From assembly GCA_963920635.1 (NCBI GenBank), contig OY987307.1, positions 19,669,735-19,733,734 of the forward strand: a stretch of 64,000 nucleotides of DNA. The letters are read 5' to 3'. This document shows positions 48,063-59,122 of the stretch, piece after piece. The position numbers and the translations under genes were made by a program. Numbering within the stretch: the stretch's first letter is position 1; the number at the start of each line of letters is the position of its first letter. Origin of the DNA: Pseudeuparius sepicola (Eukaryota > Arthropoda > Insecta > Coleoptera > Anthribidae). The notes beneath the pieces are model-generated. The model saw only the letters and a list, made by a program, of their open reading frames with translations, ran no database searches and was not told the DNA's origin.

Positions 48063-48709
48063 CTTATTTTTGTTCCTTTTTTTTAATTAAAAATATTCTC
48101 ACATAAGGATCCAAATCGTTCGCCATGAGTTCCTAAAAATAAATTACAGTGTTTTATGTAAAATGTCTATGAATTAAGTATTATTATTTTTACGGGGAAT
48201 ACTTGGAATTTTATCTATTATATCAACACAACACTATTTTACAACATTCAGGGCCAATTTCATAATAAAATTAAATAATTTTTTGAAATTAAAAGAGTTT
48301 TTGTTTTGTTTAAATATTCTTGCCAAACAGGATGTTTTTTCAGGGTTGCTTGGGGACTGCCTCCTGAGTGTCCAACCGCCAAGATCACACTCGAACTCCC
48401 GGTACGAATTCAGCTATAGGGTGGTTTTTTAAACAATATGGGTGGTTTCCTAAAAAAAATTCAGAGCAAAATGACCCTAATAAAAGTTGTAGGGGATCAA
48501 AGTATAAACAACTTTTCCCCATAATTTCTTTTTGTATCTCCAATACATAACGAGTTACAGCGCGTTACTTATTAAGACAAAAATTCCTCACGCTGCAGGG
48601 GTGGACTTGTAAATTTTTTTTACAAAAACTTCTGGCATCACACCAAGTCACAGTTTGTCTGTACTCCTCCATGCGAGGAGGACATGAGTACGTCGTGGAT
48701 AAGTCATCA
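48063..48709. other. no gene recognised
   Basis: AT-rich DNA up to the TA target of the next mariner element. Confidence 0.4.
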
Positions 48710-48711
48710 TA

Positions 48712-50713
48712 CAGGGTGTTACTTAATGATAGGCCGTAATTTCAAGGGCGCATTCCTGAACTAATTTCAAGTAGAAAAGTTCATAAAAACATGTGTCCTA
48801 AAAAGTCTGTTTTTGAAGATATAGGGTGTCAAAGTTTTAAAAAAAATGTTTTTTATTAATATCTCAAAGGTCCTTTCGCAGATTTTGTTGAAATTTGGCA
48901 GGGTAAATCAATGTGGTAAGACGCTAAGTTAGCACGAACTAGATGATAATTGTGAGTTCCAGTGGCGTCCCGGGGGGCTGTCTCACGTATAATATTGACG
49001 GTAAAATGTACGCCACTGACTTCTTTAAAAATTTTATACTTTTTTCGGACTAAGCAGCTAAAAATATAACTTTTTTGACTCTCGATATTTTTTCGTATCT
49101 TACTTCGTTTTCGATGAAAAAAAAATAAAATCCACTTTATTGCATGTCGAAAAATTGTTAAAATAAAATTAAGTTAACTTTGATCGTTGCTAGGAAATGT
49201 TGTTTGGTTGTTATGAACGTAATGTGTTTGACTTTCTGTGACAGTTTGTTATTATTTTTCCTCTGTCCAAAAGGTACATTGTGCTATTAAGAAAATGGTA
49301 AATAATTATTCTAATTTGGAGATGGCACAAATGCATTCCCTGGATGGTATTGTCCAATGGTAATTCTGCGGAGGCCCGACGACTCTATCAAGAAAGGTAT
49401 CATGATCGTGTCCTTCCAGGCAGAAAAATATTCATAAACATTCATCGCCGTCTGACTGAATCTGGCAGTTTTAAAACTATTACCTCCGGGGGAAGTCCTC
49501 GTACAATTCGAACTGCGGCAGTTGAAGAGGCTGTCCTACATTCGGTCGAAGAGAATCCAGCAACTAGTACGCGAAAAATTGGTAGGGAATTAAATATTTG
49601 TTATAAAATGGTATGGGAAATTTTAAGAGATTCTTTGTTGTATCCTTACCACGTACAAAGAGTTCAGGCACTTCTTCCAAGAGATTTTGTACCGCGTACG
49701 CAATTTTGTAGATGGTATCTTCAAAGCCTTGCAGAAAAATACTCACTTTGATTCCATTATTATGTTTACGGACGAATCGCATTTTTCCAGAAATGCAATA
49801 ATGAATTTCCATAATAATCATAATAATTGGGCCCAAGAAAATTCTCATGCTATTACGGAGACCCATTTTCAGGAACAATTTTCTCCCAACGTTTGGATGG
49901 GTATCATAGGTGACTATTTGATTGGACCTTTTTTTCTATCAGGACACCTTAACGGACAATCTTACAGTAATTTTCTACAAAATGATTTGCCTTTACTTCT
50001 TGAAAATGCCCCTCTTTAGTTACGGCAACAACATTGGTTCATGCATGATGGTGCTCCAGCCCACTTTAGTATATTGGCTCGTGAGTATTTGCATGGAGCT
50101 TACCAAAATCGGTGGATAGGTCGTGGAGGACCACAATTCTGGCCACCTAGATCGCCTGATTTGAACAGCCTAGATTTTTATTTATGGGGGCACCTAAAAT
50201 CATTAGTATACGTTAACCCAATCGAACAACTAAGGACTAGAATTTTTGTCGGATGTGAAACCATGCGCAACACTCCTGGAATTTTCGAAAGAGTTCGTCA
50301 CTCGATGAGAAGAAGCTTGTATGGAAGCGGGAGGTGGATATTTCCAACATTTATTGTGAATACTCTATTAAATTGTTATTACTCATTTGTTAGACTTTAA
50401 AAACGGCTTATAATGTTAATTTTGATTTTATTTTAACAATTTTTCGACATGCAATAAAGTGTATTTTATTTTTTTCATCGAAAACGAAGTAAGATACGAA
50501 AAAATATCGAGAGTCAAAAAAGTTGTATTTCTAACCGATTAGTCCGAAAAAGGACCTTTGAGATATTAATAAAAAACGATTTTTTTTTTAATTTGGCACC
50601 CTGTATCTTGAAAACCAGACTTTTTAGGACACATGTTTATATGAACTTTTCTACTTGAAATTAGTTCAGGAATGCGCCCTTGGAATTACGGCCTATCATT
50701 AAGTAACACCCCG
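48712..50713 (+). mobile_element. near-complete mariner-like element, 2.0 kb
   Basis: The ends, CAGGGTGTTACTTAATGATA and its complement, are flanked by TA (48710-48711 and 50714-50715). The terminal repeats extend about 190 bases. A second, inner inverted pair flanks the gene (cgaaaacgaagtaagatacg right, complement at about 49,080-49,130 left). The transposase relic occupies 49294-50400. A hAT inserted exactly at the right TA (50,716). Confidence 0.95.
49294..50400 (+). pseudogene. mariner-like transposase (DUF4817 type), three lesions
   Basis: The start is MVNNYSNLEMAQMH at 49294, with a one-base shift near 49,340. The frame at 49344-49751 gives the N-terminal DNA-binding part (EARRLYQERYHDRVLPG; TSGGSPRTIRT). 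After a second shift near 49,740 it reads IIMFTDESHFSRNA (first catalytic D), NVWMGIIGDYLIGPFF, a TAG at 50017, HDGAPAHFSILARE (second D) and RWIGRGGPQFWPPRSPDL followed by NSLDFYLWGHLK (third acid), ending at 50400. There are 36 residues between the second D and the D of SPDL. Only one stop and two shifts separate it from a full-length protein of about 365 residues, so this element is relatively young. Same family as the copy at 42,886. Confidence 0.93.
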
Positions 50714-50715
50714 TA

Positions 50716-51765
50716 CAGTGGCGTAGCTATGCTAGGGCAATTCGGGGCGGCGCCCCGCGGCCCCGCGGGTTTAGGGGCCCCCTAATCCTTGACATTCCTT
50801 TCGTATGGCAATATTTCTCTCCCGAAATAAATATTTTTTTAATCGCCAAAAAGGCGAACACATTCTTAATAAAAATGCAGGCAATCCTGATTGCGTCTCC
50901 TTGTGTTGCAATGTTTTTGCACGGTTTTTGTGGCTTTCTTAAAACACACCATATTCGTTTGATTTAACAAGAACATTGTAAATGCCATTACCTTTAAAAA
51001 ACTTGTGGCTTTTCCAGACAAAAATATAGCGTTACAATGTTTTAACAGTCGAACTAATTGAAACCCAAAATTGTAACCTGTATTTACAACATAAATTATA
51101 AAGACTGTTGGAATTGTAATTACCTTTACTATGTTTTTACCGCTGAAAACGTCCATTTTGTCAGATACAATGGGATGACGCATCAAAAATGTTGGGAAAG
51201 TAATGCAAAATTGAATAGTTTTGTATTTGTATAAACCGGCACTGCGATGACACTCTAAATCCCGTAATGAAGAATGCAATATATGTGGTTTCGTATTTAT
51301 ATTTTAACAAAAAAATGTGTTGACAAAAGCCGCAGCTATAGGTTATTTGATTCCCTACGGTTTTTCTTATTTTTATTTGTAACTATTTTATTTTACGAAT
51401 TATAGAAGAAAACGCCGCTTAATGAACCCATAACTTGTAAAATAACGAAGTTATAAAAGAAATTCATAAAGCAAGGTTGCAGACAACTTTTTTATCTACA
51501 ATTTATATCAGTGTTTTTTTTTTTTGTTATAAATAAGTAAGAAACCGTTCCTAGTGCAAGGTCTATAACGAGTAACGAGGGTCTAAGTGTGATCTTTTTC
51601 GTTGGATAGGTACTCAGAAAACAATAAGTAAGCTTAAAAAATTACTTTCTCGCAAATTTTCATTTGAAAAATAAAATCTACTATATGTCGTTACTGGACT
51701 ACAAAAGAGAGGGCCCCGATGCAGAATTCTGCACCGGGGCCCCAAGACCCCTAGCTACGCTACTG
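50716..51765. mobile_element. hAT element H1, copy 1
   Basis: CAGTGGCGTAGCTA at the left is mirrored by TAGCTACGCTACTG at the right. The flanks are ACCCCGTA (50708-50715) and ACCCCTTA (51766-51773), matching at 7 of 8. It landed on the right boundary of the mariner at 48712. Subterminal parts are GC-rich (ggcgccccgcggccccgcgg and ggtgcagaattctgc-type). No hAT transposase is read; the one long frame inside is described separately. Confidence 0.9.
50866..51279 (-). CDS. 137-codon frame of unknown nature inside H1
   Basis: An uninterrupted minus frame with a hydrophobic middle (IPTVFIIYVVNTGYNFGF) and a basic C-terminus (CFKKATKTVQKHC). It begins at TTG and has no ATG near its left end, but an internal ATG exists (MRHPIVSDKMDVF). 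No domain is recognised. Its second half is found again, still open, in H1 copy 2 (62150-62485), where 129 extra bases are inserted in frame. Two copies staying open suggests past coding or recent duplication; it is not evidence of expression. Confidence 0.3.
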   Translation of the reverse strand: MHSSLRDLECHRSAGLYKYKTIQFCITFPTFLMRHPIVSDKMDVFSGKNIVKVITIPTVFIIYVVNTGYNFGFQLVRLLKHCNAIFLSGKATSFLKVMAFTMFLLNQTNMVCFKKATKTVQKHCNTRRRNQDCLHFY

Positions 51766-51773
51766 ACCCCTTA

Positions 51774-52260
51774 TATGTCTGTTTGCTCCAATAAGTTAAA
51801 TTAAACTCAAAACTTTTATTTTGCCGCAATTTTTCAATTTCCAACGTCAAACACGTCGATATTTTGTTGTCATAATTTCCAAGAAAAGCTGTCGTGCTCA
51901 CTGGAGGTCCAGAAATTGGCGGCAATCAACCAAAAACCAGTCACGGCGCACGAATAACGAGGTATTAGCAAACCGCCCGGAAGAATTCGTTCTTCGTGCC
52001 ATAAAAAATAAAAATCCCGATAATCGTGCGTTTAAAAAAGAAACGGAGTAAGTTTTTATTTGAAGGTGGGCGGTGCGTGCCGAGCAACGCCGGCTAATTT
52101 TTCCCCGTTTGCATATTAGTTTTGAAAAATCGTGGTTTAACACGACCGCGAGCCCCATTATCTCGTTCCGTGTTTACCTTTTCCCCGTTCATAACGTGTG
52201 ATTAGTGTTTTGATGGTCTTGATCATCGGCCCCATGGGCGGCGATAAGAATTCTAAGGTG
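51774..52260. promoter_or_regulatory. GC-mixed island 8
   Basis: Apparently single-copy, with gccgagcaacgccggct, ccccgtttgcatattag (octamer-like), ccgtgtttacc (forkhead-like) and cggccccatgggcggcgata. Overlapping frames at 51821-52158 on both strands lack domains. It resembles the other islands in composition. Candidate regulatory DNA, by inference. Confidence 0.4.
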
Positions 52261-52670
52261 GCATATTCTTGTATTTGAGCCAAAGTTTGAATTTATTGTA
52301 CAAATAACAGTTTAGATGGGGTAGGTAATTTTTTTCTCGAAGTTTAAGACGTGTGGCAAATGAACCTTCATATTAGTAACTCGACGCCTCTACTTCAAAG
52401 TCAAAGTTAACCGTCGAGGTTGGCACTGGAGAGCTACCTATGTTGCCACATTTCAATAGTTTTTTTTGTGGAAGGTGAAACTGAAGAAATAAGAATTCTG
52501 CATTATTGGTGTATTCTGTCTTGATTCTACAAAGGACATGCGCGTCGTCACTTCAAATTTTTATGAAAATGTTGAATTCACATCATAAGCACCATGCAGT
52601 ACATGCTTAAAGTCTTTTCGCGAATTTTCGCACACACATTTGTATCACAATTTTTAAATTGCACGAGAAT
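52261..52670. other. no gene recognised
   Basis: AT-rich DNA leading to the Harbinger derivative. Confidence 0.4.
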
Positions 52671-52677
52671 AATATTG

Positions 52678-53063
52678 CTACCGGCAACGCGTAACGACGC
52701 CTACCACGATCCATATTTTGCACGTTTTCGTTTCTTTATTGTTTTTTCTATTTCCTGTTTTACATTGACAATTTCTTCATGAATTGCCTAATTCATAAAG
52801 TCACTTCATGGACAAATTATTATAAAAAGTCGTGTATTACACTGGCAATTTCTTTATGAATTAATTCATGCTACCGGCAACGCGTAACGACGCCTACCAC
52901 GATCCATATTTTGCACGTTTTCGTTTCTTTATTGTTTTTTCTATTTCCTGTTTTACATTGACAATTTCTTCATGAATTGCCTAATTCATAAAGTCACTTC
53001 ATGGACAAATTATTATAAAAAGTCGTGTATTACACTGGCAATTTCTTTATGAATTAATTCATG
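52678..53063. repeat. 193-bp direct tandem duplication
   Basis: ctaccggcaacgcgtaacga starts at 52,678 and again at 52,871, and the whole 193-bp unit is repeated almost exactly. The unit spans the flank and the terminal repeat of the Harbinger derivative, so the end of the element is present twice. Confidence 0.93.
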
Positions 53064-53559
53064 AATTTCTTCATGACGTTACTTCACGAATTAGAGCATG
53101 TTCTATTTTCCGTCAAGTTTTGCGTGAACTTCAGGAGTACTAACATTGAAAATTTGAACACAAGGAAGGTTATATTTTGATACTGGTTTTGTTTGAGGCA
53201 TTAGACGGAGAAGAGAAGAGTACATAGTTTTAAAGATAATATACTTAGATAAAAAGTGTGTGAAATGTTACAATATGTTTTATTTGTGTATTCCGCTGCC
53301 AAGGCACATCTTCCTCATTCATGAAATAATCACAAAACTCATGCTTTGGATGAAGATGGATATGGTTAGAAAATAAGTTCTGATAGGGGAAATGCAGTAT
53401 GTTGGTATTCGCTAGAATCTGACATAAGGTGACAAAAAAATTAATCAATTTCTTCATCCGTGTAAAGTAGAACTTGTCGTGAATTATTAATTCATGAAAT
53501 TATTCATAAATTTATTCATGAATTAATTCATGAAGAAATTGTCAATGTAAAACAGGATT
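52754..53559 (-). mobile_element. Harbinger-type deletion derivative
   Basis: cctgttttacattgacaatt at the left is mirrored at the right (ending gtaaaacagg at about 53,559). The minus strand at 53,340-53,245 reads HEFCDYFMNEEDVPWQRN, the transposase C-terminus also seen at 6410-6470. The segment 53,060-53,240 is the reverse complement of 6470-6700. Nearly all of the gene is missing. Reading orientation is right to left. Confidence 0.88.
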
Positions 53560-53777
53560 AAGCAACAAAACAGCCTGACAGTGGTTAATATGATATGAGT
53601 GTTTAGTTTACTGACTGGCCGACCACTAGACGCTGGCGGCGTTTGGCTGTCAGTGGCTAGGCGCATTAGATGCATCAGTAATTCAATTATTACATACAGA
53701 TTACTTATATCTCCGGCTTGTATGCAAAACAGCTTCCCAAAGAACTTTCGCATGTCTTTGTCCGTTGGTTTACGTAT
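53523..53777 (-). CDS. possible internal exon, unknown protein
   Basis: On the minus strand a good acceptor (aaatttctgatttcag) is followed at 53,777 by an open frame: IRKPTDKDMRKFFGKLFC, GDISNLYVIIELLMHLMRLA, then a proline-serine segment. The frame runs into the Harbinger derivative, where it stops at 53,523. I recognise no domain. It may be a captured exon, part of the original element, or chance. There is no matching donor before the transposon. Confidence 0.25.
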   Translation of the reverse strand: MRKPTDKDMRKFFGKLFCIQAGDISNLYVIIELLMHLMRLATDSQTPPASSGRPVSKLNTHIILTTVRLFCCLILFYIDNFFMN

Positions 53778-53779
53778 CT

Positions 53780-55696
53780 GAAATCAGAAATTTAAATTCT
53801 CTTATTATCTTTAAAAGTAAGATATCACAATGGATATTAATCGAGGAATTTTAGCACATTAATAATTGATCGATAGAAAGAACACTTATTATTTTGAATT
53901 ATTGTAGTCGTGTTTACTATACATGTCAGGTATATCATGTGACACCTATTGTTATCATAATTTTTATTTAAAAAAATTGTAGGGCAAGGTTGTGCCTGTG
54001 TACATTTCAGTGAGATATTTTTATCAGCTGAAGTCATCTTCTCTACAATCCTATGCAAGCAAAATTTGTAATTTGTAAGTTGATAAATAAATATATTTTT
54101 TATTATTATGACAGATAATGACAGACGACCTAACATTGAATTTTTAAAAAATATCCGTCTCATTTTCGCTGTCCCCAATTTCAGCCGAAAAAAGAGTGAA
54201 ATTTCAATCATTGTTATCGCCTTGAACAAAAAAATCAAAATGCACAAAAAGAGAGGGCTGCTAGATTCGAAGCAAGAGTATAAATAACAAATAAATTTTG
54301 AAGTAAAATGTCAATCTTTATAACACCTTAAACATCTTCAAAAAAATGCTGTATTCACATCACAAGCATACCAGCATTTTCTGGAGTACTTTTCGTGCAG
54401 TTATTTCCGCACATAGAGTACCTACTCATAATTTTGTGTTATCACACTGAGTCTTAGTGTACCTAATCACAGAAATCTGTTTTTAAATACAGGCATCAAT
54501 TGCCACTTTTAAATAATTAATTACATGTGCAAGGCGAATAGTTTACATGAAAAGTATCACATTTATTTTATTCCCGAAATGTAATTTTAGATCTTGACTT
54601 TGAGAAAGATAACCAATGATCCCGGAATTATCAAATTTGCTTTGTGATAAATTTAAAATTTGATAACGTTCAAGTACCTACCTGCCTTAAATATTGTTTA
54701 AGCTGATAAATAATAATAATATAACTACCTGATGTTCAAGTGAGAATTAGGTAGTTAAACAAGTACCTATAGGTAATCACTTCATTATTAAATAAATACC
54801 CCCGCCCCCCGCTATTGAAATAATGTTCAATTATACAACAGCGCCGTGGCTTAGTTGGTTAAAGAGCCTATAGCAGACATTGTGAGTTCGAATCTCCGGA
54901 GGCATCTTGGGGGGTATCGTTGTGGAGACAATAATTAAAAGATCTCCCAAACAAGGTACTCGACCCTCTTTTCAATTTAAGGATTTAGGGGTTAAAATTT
55001 ACCCCGCGGGGTAAAAATTTAGAAGTTGCAAAAAAGAAAAGAACATTGAGGTGTGGGAGCACTTTTTTAACAAAATCTGGTTGTCCGAAGACGCCTCGTA
55101 TTTCGCCCGTAACTTTTTGAAAATTCCATCGAATTTCAAAAATGATTCACCGTGGGTTTCAGATAATTAATTTTATGCCAAAAGATGTCTCCCTCCCAAA
55201 CAAAATCGACCTGTTTTGCGACTTTCTGAGAAAGAATTTCCCTAGTTATTGTCTTTGTTTAAATTCATGTGGAAAACATATTTTTTTAGAAATAATGATT
55301 AAAGGAATCAATAAAGTAAGAAACATTTCTTTCGCCGAAGCATAGCCTTATAAGGATTACTTATCAGAATTCGGGTAGGATAGATTCTGAAGAGGAATGA
55401 ATCCATCTAAAAGACATATTAAATTATAATGTGTCCTTGACCTATGAAAAAAAAAACAAGGCACTTAAAGCGTCCCGTTTTAAATAAACTCAATAATAAT
55501 TATATACAGGTACTTTCCTTTAAGCAATTATACGGAAAAAATGGAAGGGCAATACAGTTGACATTCTACACCATAACAAATCCACGACGCGTGACGACCG
55601 TCTTTGGACGGTAGTGGCATTGCCGGCTTGTGCGGCTCGGCACAACTTGTAACTACGAAATCGTATGTTTTCTACATAATATAATGGTTAAATCGT
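53780..55696. other. no gene recognised apart from a tRNA-like relic
   Basis: AT-rich. A 136-codon minus frame at 53837-54247 is low-complexity and has no domain. A GC patch near 55,585-55,650 (cgacgcgtgacgaccgtctt) is unexplained. Confidence 0.4.
54839..54908 (+). tRNA. tRNA-like relic (SINE head)
   Basis: The A box TGGCTTAGTTGG and a B-box-like GAGTTCGAATCTC lie at tRNA spacing. GCGCCG at the 5' side partly pairs with CGGAGGC at the 3' side. The anticodon and T stems are incomplete. A pseudogene or SINE is likely. Confidence 0.35.
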
Positions 55697-55810
55697 AACG
55701 CAAGCAGAGGCGGATCCAGGCAAATCTAAACGGGGGGGGGGGGGGGGGCGTAGTAAAAATTTTTCTTGAGGAGCCGGGGTAAGTAAAATTTTTAGAATAT
55801 AATATGTAGG

Positions 55811-56747
55811 TAGAGTTGTGCCGTTTGAAAGTTTCCTTTAAAATTTTCACATTTGAAACTTTCAAAAGTGAAATATTTCGCTTATCCCATGAAGTGAAAT
55901 TTCAGTGAAATTTTCGAAAGTTTCAAGGGAAAGTTTCACTTAATAAATTTCGCGAAACTTTCTCATAAATTTCCTTAAAGACGCGAAATTTGCTCATATA
56001 TTTCATTAAAGTTTCGCGAAAACATATGCGGCAGGCGACCATCCCTTCATTTAATTTGGATGCGCCCGCGCCGGCTGTTAAACGGGAAATGATATAATAA
56101 AATAAAGATATAATTTTTGTTCCACTAACGATTTATAACAAAACCACTGTAATCCGCCATTTTGATTTTTCAAAAATAGTTTTTTGGTCAAAACCTATAT
56201 TTTTTGCTCGATTGTTTTTTCTTTACAACATTCGGTTTCTTTGAAAAACCACACAAGTTTAGTTTTTGAACCATCAACTTAGCCTAAAAATTGCTGAGAT
56301 AATCGAGCGTAACGTAACGTCTTAACTGACTTGTCACCTATACTCTGTATGTTTTGTGATTAATAAATACTACTACTACTACTACTATCTCTATCTGGGA
56401 AACCCTATACCTATGCCACTTCATACACATACATAATTTTTGGGCTTGGGTGGGGACTGTTTATAGGAAATGATTGCGAAATTTTCACGTGAAACTTTCT
56501 TTAAATTTCATAAATTTCAACATCACATTGAAAGTTTCAAATATTTCAAAGTTTCGCGAAAATTTTTATAGGAAATTATTGCGAAATTTTCACCCGAAAC
56601 TTTCTTTAAATTTCATAAATTTCAACATCACATTGAAAGTTTCAAATATTTCGCGAAAATTTCTTTAAATTTCATAAATTCGAAAGTTTCGCGAAAATTT
56701 CAAAGTGAAATTTCACTCACCCTGGAAAAGTGAAATTTGACCATCCC
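55811..56747. mobile_element. nested hAT-like element with TTTCGCGAAA arrays
   Basis: TATGTAGG borders both sides (55803-55810 and 56748-56755). The ends are tagagttgtg and ccatccc. Both subterminal regions are crowded with gaaactttc, tttcgcgaaa and gaaatttcac words. A 105-bp direct duplication (56461-56565 and 56566-56668) lies in the right part. A (tac)n run is at about 56,365-56,385. No protein is encoded. Confidence 0.8.
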
Positions 56748-57217
56748 TATGTAGGCAGGCTATTTTTGTGAAAAATAAAATAATTTATTTCTCTAGAAAA
56801 AACCAAAAACAAGAAAATGTTTACCCAAACAAAATAAAAAAAAACTTAAATAATAAACATAACAAAACAATATCACAAGAATAAACAAAAAATTTTTTTT
56901 AGATTTAAAAAATAATGTACTTACCGCAAAATAAAATCCTATTTTCTCTTCCTTCGCGCAAACTGATCTTTTCTTCATTTATGGGTACATTGCGGTGTAT
57001 ATTTAGGGCTAAATTACTTAGTATGTCTTGGATCATATTGGTACGTAACCAAGTTTAAGAAAAATTTATTTCCGCCGATGCATTGCTTATCGGGAAATTG
57101 CCAAGTATGCTCAAAAATTTTCTTACCGTTGTCGCGATGCGACTTCGTACTGGTGTTGCCAGAACAAACTTTATTGAGAAACTGAGGAAAATATACTAAA
57201 CACGCTCTTTAATTGTA

Positions 57218-57854
57218 CAGACTGAGTCATTTTCGATGGTTTTATGGGGTATCTGCGTTATTTGTATAGATAGAAAAAAACAAGGTAGGTGTTCATGAGT
57301 TAATTTTTTGACATATTTACGATGCTCAACACAGATCTCTGATATCTCCAATACTTTAGGAGATACAGGGCGTTTTTGAAATTTTTGCTATTTTTTACAA
57401 TTATCATAGCTCATTTGTTTTTAAACCTATATATTTCGTTGAAAACGCTTTATACGCACTTTTTTACGTAGAATCCATTGGAGTAAACAGTTTTTCTAAA
57501 AAATAGTTATTTTACCTACCAAGGCACTGAAGTTCAACTTAATAATTCAACTTCAGTGCCTTGGTACATAAATAACTATTTTATATAAAAACTGTTTACT
57601 CCAATGGATTCTACGTAAAAAAGTGCGTATAAAGCGTTTTCAAGGAAATATATAGGTTTAAAAACAAATGAGCTATGATAATTGCAAAAATTTCAAAAAC
57701 GCCCTGTATCTCCTAAAGTATTGGAGATACCAGAGATCTGTTTTGAGGATCGTAAATATCTCAAAAAATTAACTCATGAACACCTACCTTGTTTTTTTCT
57801 ATCTATACAAATAATGGAGATACCCCATAAAACCATCGAAAATGACTCGGTCTG
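57218..57854. mobile_element. 637-bp foldback MITE with R-family motif at its tip
   Basis: CAGACTGAGTCATTTTCGATG at the left is mirrored at the right, with TA outside. The arms of about 310 bases are almost exact complements. The tip is aaggcactgaagttcaactt facing its complement, the same motif that closes the R-family hairpins at 7044, 15,650 and 60,344. Confidence 0.93.
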
Positions 57855-57921
57855 TACACTAGATTGTGACAGGTAAATATTTCATGTCCCTAGAATTCCC
57901 TAAAAGGCGGCCATATTCATA

Positions 57922-59122
57922 GGGGAAAGGTCCCTATATTGGACCACCTAATAAAATACCAGTATAAAATGTAAACGTTCACCCAAATTTGGGCGAAAAA
58001 AATTGAGTACTTTGTTAGGATTGTCACATAAGCATAGATCTTATAACAGAGCATAAAGGTCTGTTTGTTTGATGAACAAAAAATAAACTCAAAATAGTGT
58101 CATTGGTCCGATTTAAGATACCGGTTTCCTAATTTGAACCACAGGTTCCCTAAATTGGACCATCTCTATTAATCATTATGTAAATAATTTTTTTATTGAA
58201 ACAAGGGCTACATTCTATGAAAAATAAAAATAACTCTGAGATCGACTTACCATACCTACTATACCGAAATGTTAGGTATAAGTACACAGAAAACAAGTCA
58301 ATTCCGCTCCTGGACTTGATTCGGAATATGGAGAAAGACAGGCAATACAAAAACAGTCTTTGTTTTCTGATTCACTTGATGAATAATTATTCTCTGGCAA
58401 AACGCGTTTGCCCTTTCTAGATTTGTTCCGATAAGACGTAGAAGCTTTACCTTTAGGGGCCAATTTTGAAGACAAAAACACATTTTTAATAGTTTTAGGA
58501 GGGGCCATTTTTTTTACGCTGCTTCTCTTCAAGGTCATCCTTATAGGGACTACTGGTGATGATTGAAGCGATTGTACCTAATATAGAACATTCTGCCTCG
58601 CATTCTGCTTCTACTGTTTCCCTCGCCGTAGTGTCTGTAGATGTAGAAGCATTTCCCATATTTTCCTCTTTGTGCCATATTCACCTTAAAGAAACATAAT
58701 GATGCTTAATTTGGACCGGTCCAATTTAGGAACTAGCAAGTGGTCCAATTTAGGGAACTATAACCTCACTTAAAATTATCACATTTATAACATTTGTTGC
58801 TAGAAATACTGGACCAACTGTATGACTCAACAATAGCTACAACCTTGCTTAAAAGCTAACAATACAACAAACAATAAAAATACTCACCAGTACAAAATGA
58901 CGGCTTAGAGAATGCAAGAACGATATTACATCAGCCGGCATAAAAACATACCGGGTCGGATTCTGAACCTCAGGTAAGTTCTACTGACGGCCAATGTTGT
59001 GGGGGCGCTGTAGACTGTACAAGCTACAGTTACCGGACAACAGAGGTCGCTTCCGTTAACTTATATAAGAATAAAAGCAGTGGTCCAATTTAGGATCCGG
59101 TCCAAATTAGGGACCTTTCCCT
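57922..59122 (-). mobile_element. pogo/Tigger-like deletion derivative
   Basis: GGGGAAAGGTCCCTATATTG at the left is mirrored by the right end (aaattagggacctttccct), with TA outside (57920-57921 and 59123-59124). The motif ggtccaatttagg recurs near both ends (58,105; 58,160; 58,725; 58,740; 59,083), likely binding sites. The interior keeps the last part of a transposase gene on the minus strand. Confidence 0.85.
58250..58660 (-). pseudogene. pogo-type transposase C-terminal tail
   Basis: On the minus strand about 58,600 reads IASIITSSPYKDDLEEKQRKK, the segment that follows the DDE domain in pogo/CENP-B-type transposases. After a shift, 58,528-58,272 reads MAPPKTIKNVFLSSKLAPK, then NNYSSSESENKDC and FCIACLSPYSESSPGAELTC, the C-terminal acidic patch and zinc-finger-like CxxC...CxxC of insect Tigger-like proteins. 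The catalytic domain is missing. Identification is from these motifs. Confidence 0.7.

Noticed and set aside
56474..56668. Repetitive peptide frame (NFHVKLSLNFINFNITL)
   Set aside because: It is only the translation of the 105-bp duplicated hAT subterminal repeat.
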